From the NCBI GenBank assembly GCA_934456365.1, contig CAKSHC010000006.1, forward strand, positions 1 through 64,000: a stretch of 64,000 bases of DNA. Reading direction: 5' to 3'. Below the pieces are notes generated by a model. The model was not told the origin of the DNA and searched no databases. It was given only the letters and a program-made list of their open reading frames with translations. Positions 57,642 through 64,000 of this stretch are shown in pieces. This DNA is from an uncultured Eubacteriales bacterium. GTDB taxonomy: Bacteria; Bacillota; Clostridia; Oscillospirales; UMGS1783. The position numbers were made by a program, and so were the translations under genes. Numbering within the stretch: the first letter of the stretch is position 1; every line of letters starts with the position of its first letter.

Positions 57642-57806
57642 TCACTTCTCCGGCTTAAAGGTGGAGCACACCGTTTCACCGGCCGAGCAGGCGTAGCTCG
57701 GTCCCACGCAGATGCAGCCCGCTTTGCAGCGCCCGTTGTCGTGGTAAGCGCAGTTGCAAACCTCGCAGGTCACATCCGCCGTCTTGCGGTTCGTTTCTTT
57801 CGCCAT
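57642..57806 (-). CDS. DUF1540 small cysteine-rich protein
   Basis: 54 residues with eight cysteines (14, 17, 19, 27, 31, 33, 40, 47) in the DUF1540 pattern: VTCEVCNCAYHDNGRCKA, then CICVG and CSTFKPE near the end. Such proteins probably bind a metal; they are common in spore-formers. On the minus strand AAGGAAGTG lies 7 nt before ATG 57806. It is convergent with thrC and divergent from the phosphoesterase gene 65 nt away. Confidence 0.85.
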   Translation of the reverse strand: MAKETNRKTADVTCEVCNCAYHDNGRCKAGCICVGPSYACSAGETVCSTFKPEK

Positions 57807-57871
57807 TCGGATCACTTCCTTTCCACGCGCTTAGTTTGCGCGCCCGATCCGTCCTTTATACAGGAGTTTTT

Positions 57872-58564
57872 ATGTCGCTCTTTGCCATCGCCGATCTGCA
57901 TCTTTCCCTCGGCGTCAATAAGCCGATGGACGTGTTCGGCCCTCGCTGGGCAAACGCCAATCAAAAATTGGAAAAAAACTGGCGCGCCAAAATCGCGCCG
58001 GAGGATACCGTCGTCATCGCCGGCGATATCTCCTGGGGAATGACAGCCGAAGAAGCCCTGCCCGACCTCCTCTTCCTCGATTCTCTCCCCGGAAAAAAGC
58101 TCCTCCTCAAAGGCAACCACGACTACTGGTGGAGCACCCGCAAAAAGCTTGAAACCCTTTTCGCCCAAAACGATATCGCCTCCCTCGACCTCCTCTTCAA
58201 CAACGCCTTCGCCGTCGGCCGCCTTGCTGTCTGCGGCTCCCGCGGCTGGGACATCTTCGGCGAATCCGAGCAGGATCTCAAGCTCAAAAACCGCGAGGAG
58301 CTGCGGCTGCGCGAAAGCCTTCGTCAGGCGGCCGCCCTCGGCGGCGAGCCGGTAGCCTTTCTCCATTATCCCCCTCTTTCCCCCGTCTCGCCCTTCTGCG
58401 AGTTCGCCGATCTTTTGAGCGAAGCCGGCGTGCGCCGCTGCTTCTACGGCCACCTCCATGCCGGCGGCCAATCCCGCGCCTTCCTCGGCTCCCGCAAGGG
58501 AACCGAATACCGTCTCATCTCGGCCGACACCATCAATTTCGACCCCGTATTCATTGAAGAATAG
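57872..58564 (+). CDS. Metallophosphoesterase
   Basis: 230 residues, calcineurin-like fold with all metal motifs: AIADLHLS (D-x-H), IAGDISWG (GD), LKGNHDYWW (GNHD), FLHYPP and FYGHLHAGG (GH-x-H). Cytosolic. The substrate is unknown. ATG 57872 after CAGGAG is preferred over 57836, which has no conserved residues before it. A terminator follows. Confidence 0.88.
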   Translation: MSLFAIADLHLSLGVNKPMDVFGPRWANANQKLEKNWRAKIAPEDTVVIAGDISWGMTAEEALPDLLFLDSLPGKKLLLKGNHDYWWSTRKKLETLFAQNDIASLDLLFNNAFAVGRLAVCGSRGWDIFGESEQDLKLKNREELRLRESLRQAAALGGEPVAFLHYPPLSPVSPFCEFADLLSEAGVRRCFYGHLHAGGQSRAFLGSRKGTEYRLISADTINFDPVFIEE

Positions 58565-58565
58565 C

Positions 58566-58597
58566 CAAAAAAGCACCCGTTCGACGGGCGCTTTTTT
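58566..58597 (+). terminator. Terminator of the metallophosphoesterase gene
   Basis: AAAAAAGC-A-CCCG and CGGG-C-GCTTTTTT around TTCGA, with one mismatch and a run of six T. Confidence 0.85.
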
Positions 58598-58611
58598 GGT
58601 TCTTTTGACAG

Positions 58612-58640
58612 TTGACATTCCCATCCCCTTCTGGTACAAT
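58612..58640 (+). promoter_or_regulatory. Strong promoter of the short transcription unit before pstS
   Basis: TTGACA (58612-58617), 17-bp spacer, TACAAT (58635-58640). A second TTGACA lies at 58605-58610. Start of transcription expected near 58647. Confidence 0.8.
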
Positions 58641-58697
58641 TAAAGCAGAAAGAGGGAGAATTTAAAAAACCAACCTTAACGGAAAGGAGAGAATGAG

Positions 58698-58757
58698 ATG
58701 AAAAAGATTTTGAAGATCGCTCGCTTTTCCCGGAGGGTCCTGAAAGAACCTTTTTAA
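58698..58757 (+). CDS. 19-residue basic peptide, unrecognised
   Basis: ATG 58698 to TAA 58757 encodes MKKILKIARFSRRVLKEPF: seven Lys/Arg alternating with hydrophobics, which could form an amphipathic helix. AAAGGAGAG lies 8 nt upstream. It is the first coding unit of the 58647-59037 transcript. Possible roles: leader peptide, small toxin or antimicrobial-like peptide; nothing decides. Confidence 0.4.
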   Translation: MKKILKIARFSRRVLKEPF

Positions 58758-58791
58758 GAGTCCGGCCAAACGAAGAAAGGAGTCCGGTCCC

Positions 58792-58803
58792 ATGTACAGG
58801 TAA
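58792..58803 (+). CDS. Minimal ORF Met-Tyr-Arg-stop
   Basis: ATG TAC AGG TAA with AAAGGAG 9 nt upstream. Too short to be a functional protein, but the spacing is that of a genuine initiation site, so ribosomes may load here for regulation. Part of the near-repeat with 58826-58850. Confidence 0.25.
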   Translation: MYR

Positions 58804-58838
58804 ATCGTCCGTCTAATTCAAGATCGGAGGATGGTCCC

Positions 58839-58865
58839 ATGCACAAGGTACGGTCCGAAAAATAG
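58839..58865 (+). CDS. 8-residue ORF MHKVRSEK
   Basis: ATG 58839 to TAG 58865, with CGGAGG 8 nt upstream. The sequence from GGAG to GGTA copies that of the preceding mini-ORF at 20 of 24 positions. Function unknown. Confidence 0.25.
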   Translation: MHKVRSEK

Positions 58866-59008
58866 GATTCGCCCGGCCACGGTTTCTCTCACAGCGGATA
58901 GCTGATTCAAAAACCACACCGTGCAAAAGGGCAAGTAAGAATTGTTCGAGTAATTCCTTTCTTTTGTTTTCCTTTCGCTATGATTCCGTTTTTACGGACG
59001 ATCCAAGG

Positions 59009-59036
59009 CCGCCCCATCGGGGGCGGCATTTTTTTG
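59009..59036 (+). terminator. Terminator between the short transcription unit and pstS
   Basis: GCCGCCCC (59009-59016) pairs with GGGGCGGC (59021-59028), loop ATCG, then A and T8. It either ends the short transcript or attenuates a longer one into pstS. Confidence 0.9.
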
Positions 59037-59040
59037 CGGA

Positions 59041-59103
59041 TTTACAAAATCATGATCTTTTTCGGATTTCGTTTTTTACATTCGCGGCGTAGCATACTAA
59101 GTG
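59041..59103 (+). promoter_or_regulatory. Candidate phosphate-controlled promoter region of pstS
   Basis: TTTACA occurs at 59041-59046 and 59075-59080. The second could be a -35 box with the poor -10 TAAGTG at 59098-59103 (17-bp spacer). TT-A-CA hexamers are the core of Gram-positive PhoP sites, but the 34-nt spacing is not the usual 11-nt phase. Confidence 0.35.
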
Positions 59104-59132
59104 TAAAACAAAAACGAAAGGAAAAAGAAATC

Positions 59133-59933
59133 ATGAAAAGAATTGCTGCTCTCGTGCTCGTCGCTCTTATGGGGCTCGCGGCTCTGTCCGGCTGCTCCAA
59201 GGCCGAATCCGTTTCTACGGACGGCTCCACCTCCATGGAAAAGGTCATCGGCGTTTTGATGGAAGCCTATATGGCCGATCATTCCGGCACCACCGTCACC
59301 TACAACCCCACCGGCTCCGGCTCGGGTATCCAGGCCGTCCTGGAGGGCCGCTGCGACATCGGCCTCTCCTCCCGCGCCCTCAAGGATTCCGAAAAAAGCT
59401 CCGGCCTGAAGGAAACCGTCCTCGCGTATGACGGCATCGCCGTCATCGTCCACCCCGATAACCCCGTCAAGGATCTCTCGGTCGAAACCATCGCTAAGAT
59501 CTATACCGGCGAGATCACCAACTGGCAGGAGGTCGGCGGCGCAGACGCCCCCATCGTCCTCATCGGCCGCGAGGCCGGCTCCGGCACCCGCGACGGCTTT
59601 GAATCCATCACCAAAACCGAAAAGAAATGCGCCTACCGTCAGGAGCTCACCTCCACCGGCGACGTCATCACAACCGTTTCCCAGAATTCCAACGCCATCG
59701 GCTACGCCTCCCTCGCCGCGCTGAAAGATTCGGTGCGCGCCGTCACGGTCAACGGAGTCGCCCCCTCGGAAGAAACGGTTAAAAACGGAACCTACGTCAT
59801 CCAGCGCCCCTTCGTGTTGGTCACCCGCTCGGATAAAGCCCTCTCGGAAGGCGCCCAGAAGTTCTTCGACTTCATCACCTCCTCCGAAGCCGCTCCTCTG
59901 ATCGCCAAGGGCGGAGCCGTGGCCGCCAACTAA
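59133..59933 (+). CDS. pstS: Phosphate-binding lipoprotein PstS
   Basis: 266 residues. Lipobox LAALSGC (Cys21). 'STDGSTSMEKVIGVL' and 'NPTGSGSGIQAV' hold the serines that bind phosphate, followed by GREAGSGTRDGFE. It captures inorganic phosphate for the PstCAB importer. GAAAGGAAAAAG precedes ATG 59133. First gene of pstSCAB-phoU. Confidence 0.95.
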   Translation: MKRIAALVLVALMGLAALSGCSKAESVSTDGSTSMEKVIGVLMEAYMADHSGTTVTYNPTGSGSGIQAVLEGRCDIGLSSRALKDSEKSSGLKETVLAYDGIAVIVHPDNPVKDLSVETIAKIYTGEITNWQEVGGADAPIVLIGREAGSGTRDGFESITKTEKKCAYRQELTSTGDVITTVSQNSNAIGYASLAALKDSVRAVTVNGVAPSEETVKNGTYVIQRPFVLVTRSDKALSEGAQKFFDFITSSEAAPLIAKGGAVAAN

Positions 59934-59954
59934 AAAAGAAAGGATGCGCCCGTT

Positions 59955-60851
59955 ATGAAAAAAAGAAAAGCCTTTGAGACCATCGTCCACGGCATCTTCC
60001 TGATCCTCGGATTGATCACCGTCGGGTGCGTCCTTCTCATCTCGGTTTATCTGATCGTCTCCGGTCTTCCCGCCATCCGCCGGATCGGCCTCGTGCCCTT
60101 CCTGTTCGGAAAAACATGGGATTCGACCGGAGCCGATCCCTCGTTCGGCATCCTTCCCTTTATCCTCACCAGTGTCTACGGCACCGCCGGCGCCCTCTTA
60201 CTGGGCGTTCCCGTCGGCTTCCTCACCGCCGTCTACCTCGCCAAGTTCGCCCCGCCGCGGGTGAAATCCGTGCTGGAAACAGCCGTCAGCCTCCTCGCCG
60301 GCATCCCCTCAGTCGTCTACGGCCTTGTCGGTATGCTCGTGCTGGTGCCCGCCATCCGCGCCGTCTTCCATGTGCCGGACGGTGCCAGCCTGCTCGCCGC
60401 GATCCTGGTGCTGGCCGTCATGATCCTCCCCTCGGTCGTCAAGGTCTCCGCCACCGCGCTGGAGGCCGTGCCCCGCGAGTATGAGGAGGGCTCCCTCGCC
60501 CTGGGCGCCACCCCCACCGAAACGGTCTTCCGCGTTTCCGTCCCCGCCGCCAAAAGCGGCATCGCCGCCGCCGTCGTGCTGGGCGTCGGCCGCGCCATCG
60601 GCGAAGCCATGGCCGTTATGATGGTCGCCGGCAACGTCGCCAATATGCCCAGCCTCTTCCAGAGCGTGCGCTTTCTGACCACCGCCGTCGCCAGCGAAAT
60701 GTCCTATTCCTCGCCTGGCAGCCTGCAAAGACAGGCCCTCTTCTCCATCGCCCTCGTCCTCTTCCTGTTTATCCTGCTCATCAACGCAACCCTCAACTTC
60801 TTCCTCAAACGCGATAAGGGGGGCTCTTCATGCCGAAAAAAAGAAAAATAA
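59955..60851 (+). CDS. pstC: Phosphate ABC transporter permease PstC
   Basis: 298 residues, six membrane segments. 'GILPFILTSVYGTAGALL' and the permease loop LEAVPREYEEGSLALGATPTE are typical, with GRAIGEAMAVMMVAGN close to the end. It partners PstA. It ends 22 nt inside pstA. Confidence 0.95.
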   Translation: MKKRKAFETIVHGIFLILGLITVGCVLLISVYLIVSGLPAIRRIGLVPFLFGKTWDSTGADPSFGILPFILTSVYGTAGALLLGVPVGFLTAVYLAKFAPPRVKSVLETAVSLLAGIPSVVYGLVGMLVLVPAIRAVFHVPDGASLLAAILVLAVMILPSVVKVSATALEAVPREYEEGSLALGATPTETVFRVSVPAAKSGIAAAVVLGVGRAIGEAMAVMMVAGNVANMPSLFQSVRFLTTAVASEMSYSSPGSLQRQALFSIALVLFLFILLINATLNFFLKRDKGGSSCRKKEK

Positions 60852-61674
60852 AAAACCGGATCCTTAAGGGAATCACAGTCCTCTCCGCCTTCCTCACCGG
60901 CGCCCTCGTCCTCTTCCTGATCGGCTATGTCCTCGTGCGCGGCCTGCCGGAAATCTCCTGGGATCTTCTGACCACAAAGCCCAGCTACCTCACGGGCCAC
61001 ATCGGCATCCTTCCCGACCTGCTCAACACCCTCTATATCCTCCTGGCCACGCTCCTCATCGTCATCCCCCTCGGGGTCGGAGCCGCCGTCTACCTCACCG
61101 AATACGCCAAAAATAAGCGCCTCGTCGCCGTGATCGAATACGCCGCCGAAACCCTCTCCGGCATCCCCTCCATCATCTACGGCCTCGTCGGCATGCTCTT
61201 TTTCTGCCAGTTCTGCGGTTTGCAAACCTCGCTTCTTGCCGGCGCGCTCACCCTCGTCGTCATGAACCTCCCCACCGTGCTGCGCACCACCCAGGAAAGC
61301 CTCAAAACCGTGCCCCAGTCCTACCGTGAGGGCGCCTTCGCCCTCGGCGCCGGAAAATGGAGAACCATCCGCACCGTCGTCCTCCCCGGCTGCCTCGACG
61401 GCGTCGTCACCGGCTGCATCCTGTCGGTCGGCCGCATCCTCGGCGAATCGGCCGCCCTGCTGTTCACAGCCGGCTTCGCCCACGCCCTCAGCGGCCTCTT
61501 CACCGGCCTCACCCATTCCGGAGCCACCCTCACCGTCGCCCTCTATGTCTACGCCAAAGAACAGGGCGAGTTCGGCGTCGCCTTCGCCATCGCCGCCATT
61601 CTGATGATCCTCACCCTGCTGCTCAACCTCGCCGCAAACCTCTGCAGCCGCGCCTTTGAAAGGAGAAAAAATCG

Positions 61675-61678
<4 letters not shown>
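60830..61678 (+). CDS. pstA: Phosphate ABC transporter permease PstA
   Basis: 282 residues, six membrane segments. 'GILPDLLNTLYILLATLL', 'LKTVPQSYREGAFALGAGKW' and 'GRILGESAALLFTAG' are the PstA versions of the conserved loops. ATG 60830 lies within pstC; TTCATG overlaps its end and GGGGGG precedes it. Confidence 0.95.
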
Positions 61679-62429
<751 letters not shown>

Positions 62430-62430
<1 letters not shown>

Positions 62431-63074
62431 TGAGAAGCCAATTCGATAACCAGCTCGCCCGCCTCGATCAGGAAATGATCGAAATGGGCAAGCTCTGCGA
62501 ACAGTCCATCGACCTCGCCGCCCGCGCCCTCGCCTCGGGCGACCCGGAATCCGCCCGTAAAATCGGGCCCTTCGACGCCGAGATCGACCGCAAGGAGCGC
62601 GAAATCGAAGCCCTCTGCTTGAAGCTCCTGCTCCAGCAGCAGCCCGTCGCCCGGGACCTGCGCCAGATTTCCGCCGCCCTGAAAATGGTCACCGATATGG
62701 AACGCATCGGCGACCAGGCCGAGGATATCGCCGAGATCATCCTCCTCCAGAAGGAAAACACCCCCGGCGACCCGCTTCTGCAGGAAATGGCCCGCGCCGC
62801 CATCCAAATGGTCAACCAGAGCGTAGACGCCTTCGTCACCCGCAGCGTCCCCCTCGCCGAAAAGGTCATCCAGGCCGACGATGCCGTCGATTCCTGCTTC
62901 GACCAGGTCAAAAAAGCCCTCGTCCGCCAAATCGCCGCCGACCCCTCGGAGGGGGAGCGCACCGTCGACACGCTCATCATCGCCAAATACTTCGAGCGTA
63001 TCGCCGACCACGCCGTCAATATCGCCGAGTGGGTCATCTTCTCGGTCACCGGCGTTCATATCCAAACCGAGTAA
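62430..63074 (+). CDS. phoU: Phosphate signalling protein PhoU
   Basis: 214 residues, all-helical with two similar halves. 'FDNQLARLDQEMIEMG' opens the first, 'ARDLRQISAALKMVTDMERIGD' and 'IIAKYFERIADHAVNIAEW' hold the two metal-binding E-R-I-x-D motifs. It links Pst activity to the phosphate two-component system. Its ATG shares one base with the pstB stop. Confidence 0.96.
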
Positions 63075-63089
63075 AAATGAGTAAAAAGA

Positions 63090-63117
63090 AATGGCACCGC
63101 AGGTGCCATTTTTTTTA
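63090..63117 (+). terminator. Terminator of the pst operon
   Basis: AATGGCACC (63090-63098) and GGTGCCATT (63102-63110) around GCA, then seven T. It may also serve the convergent gene that ends at 63121. Confidence 0.95.
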
Positions 63118-63120
63118 TTC

Positions 63121-64000
63121 TCAATCCGCCAAAACGTAGATCCGCACCGCCCGGCGGCCCCAGCTGTAGCATTCGTCCACCGAGTAAAAGTAAAGATCCA
63201 CAATGTCGCCGTTGACAGCGCCTCCCGTGTCCTGCGCCTCGCAGTAGCCGTAGTCGGGCGAGCCGTCCAGGCTCTGAATGTAAAGCCGCGTCCCCAGCGG
63301 AATGCGCCGCGGATCCACCGCAACGTAGCCCTTCTGCACCCGCTTTCCGGTCGCCGTCGTCCCGCCCGGAATGCAGTAGGCCGTCGCCTCGCCGATGAAG
63401 ATTTCCACAGCGTCGCTCGGCACTCCCTCGCCCTGCCCGCGAATGGGCTGGGCCGAGTAGCGCACGGTCACCGTCGGCTCGGAAATCGTCTCGCTCGTGA
63501 TCTCCTCCACCGATTCGATCACCCCATCCACATACGTCCGCCAGGCCGTCACCATCCGCAGCCCCGGCCGCCCCAACGCCTCCAGCGTTTCGGTGCCGAG
63601 CTCCGGCTGGGTCTGATCGTCGATCGGCGAGGGAATCTCTTCTTCGTAGGTCTCCTCCCGCCGCTCCACCCGGTTGAGCACCAGGGAGCAGTCGGCGTAA
63701 AGCGGGCCGTCGAGCGAAAAGCGGTCGTCCGCGTCCAGCGTTTTGCCAAAGGCCGCCAGAACCTCCTCCGGCGTCGCCCCTGAGGGCAGCGTCCGGGTAA
63801 CGGTCTCGCCGTCCGCCGTGAGCGTCACCTCAAATTCCGTGCGCACCAGAACCTGCGTGTTCATCGGCGAAACGGCTGTTTCCACCAGATAATCGGTGTC
63901 GGCCAGGGGCTTCCCGGCCTGTTCCACCGCCCGGCGCGCCGAACGGGTGAAGGAAAAGAGCAGAAGATGCTCGCCCTGATAATCGATGTCGTAGCGCCGC
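63121..64000 (-). CDS. YabE/RpfB-like G5 and 3D domain cell-wall protein, 5' end missing
   Basis: At least 293 residues; the frame stays open to the window edge. The visible order is a ubiquitin-like DUF348 domain (VLVRTEFEVTLTADG, then SGATPEEVLAAFG), a G5 domain (about 63420-63600 region: EEITSETISEPTVTVRY), and a C-terminal 3D domain with its three aspartates in VAVDPRRIPLGTRL, EAQDTGGAV and GDIVDLYF. This is the YabE architecture, a predicted lytic enzyme acting on peptidoglycan. The signal peptide would lie beyond the window. Convergent with phoU. Confidence 0.88.
   Translation of the reverse strand, partial: RRYDIDYQGEHLLLFSFTRSARRAVEQAGKPLADTDYLVETAVSPMNTQVLVRTEFEVTLTADGETVTRTLPSGATPEEVLAAFGKTLDADDRFSLDGPLYADCSLVLNRVERREETYEEEIPSPIDDQTQPELGTETLEALGRPGLRMVTAWRTYVDGVIESVEEITSETISEPTVTVRYSAQPIRGQGEGVPSDAVEIFIGEATAYCIPGGTTATGKRVQKGYVAVDPRRIPLGTRLYIQSLDGSPDYGYCEAQDTGGAVNGDIVDLYFYSVDECYSWGRRAVRIYVLAD

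Larger units (their letters stand above)
58647..59037 (+). ncRNA. Unassigned ~390-nt transcript with three SD-led mini-ORFs
   Basis: Bounded by a strong promoter (58612-58640) and a strong terminator (59009-59036), with no gene of normal size on either strand. It holds reading frames of 19, 3 and 8 codons, each behind a good ribosome binding site, a 24-nt near-repeat around the second and third starts (58779-58802 and 58826-58850), and a stem CACGGT/ACCGTG (58878-58923). It resembles no RNA family I know: not tmRNA, RNase P RNA, SRP RNA or a known riboswitch. It could be a structured RNA, a peptide operon or the leader of pstS. Confidence 0.45.

Noticed and set aside
58647..59037. tmRNA, RNase P RNA, SRP RNA or c-di-GMP riboswitch
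   Set aside because: None of their conserved cores (tRNA-like ends, RNase P CR motifs, GNRA-capped SRP helix, GEMM sequence) can be read in the segment.

Overview
The window is one contiguous piece of a GC-rich, spore-forming Firmicute chromosome. Sporulation genes (spoIIR, spoIIAA-spoIIAB-sigF), a DUF1540 protein, a DUF5711-type protein, the classic Firmicute order rplS-lepB-rbgA-rnhB-yraN, an energy-coupling-factor transporter core and several clostridial-looking surface proteins all point to class Clostridia, probably a gut Oscillospirales-type organism (inference; there is no rRNA gene here). Most genes lie on the + strand in tight operons with 4-14 nt stop/start overlaps. No insertion sequence, CRISPR array, prophage or replication origin was recognised.

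Region 1-4640 is the accessory, scarred part. It holds a tRNA-Asn, an XRE regulator with a partner of unknown function and a candidate operator over the promoter, a small ribbon-helix-helix protein, a secreted CHAP amidase broken by one base, two copies of a 98-bp repeat carrying a terminator, and decayed gene fragments including the C-terminus of an AraC regulator. About 2.2-3.05 kb is visibly AT-rich against GC-rich surroundings.

Region 4663-14407 is uptake. First comes a Crp-type regulator with a three-gene ABC importer of unknown substrate. After an SGNH hydrolase comes a purine module: a guanine-type riboswitch, xpt, a BMP-family lipoprotein, a two-domain ATPase and two permeases. Together these would import nucleosides and recycle xanthine/guanine.

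Region 14458-18819 holds a Dabb protein, a lipoyl-less E2-like acyltransferase, a C_GCAxxG protein and SpoIIR, then (minus strand) a phosphodiesterase-like protein and an MFS transporter.

Region 19005-32090 is a cell-surface block. A secreted SH3-glucosaminidase ends in a dockerin and is followed directly by a membrane-anchored cohesin-like protein. After a MATE exporter come a 1454-residue protein with ten ~125-residue repeats and a C-terminal SPFTGD motif, a small membrane protein sharing its terminal module, and a GH36-type alpha-galactosidase lipoprotein, with an AraC regulator convergent to it. A YfbR-type nucleotidase gene on the minus strand looks leaderless.

Region 33390-57612 is mostly housekeeping: valS-folC, the spoIIA operon, a ZIP transporter, a long operon from ruvC to yolD (Holliday junction resolution, a methyltransferase, ECF transporter, truA, a DUF5711-like protein, cvpA, pgsA, a ClpE-like ATPase, a Y-family polymerase and YolD), then rplS with a leader element, lepB, rbgA, rnhB, yraN, a dipeptidase and thrC. 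Region 57642-64000 has a DUF1540 protein, a metallophosphoesterase, an unexplained ~390-nt transcription unit with three very short SD-led reading frames, the pstSCAB-phoU phosphate operon and the 3' part of a G5/3D-domain protein that runs off the window.

Strongest leads: the two-gene cohesin/dockerin pair, the repeat protein and its companion, the short transcription unit before pstS, the twin 98-bp repeats, the leaderless yfbR-type gene, and the spoIIA operon, which has a terminator-like hairpin directly before its ribosome binding site.
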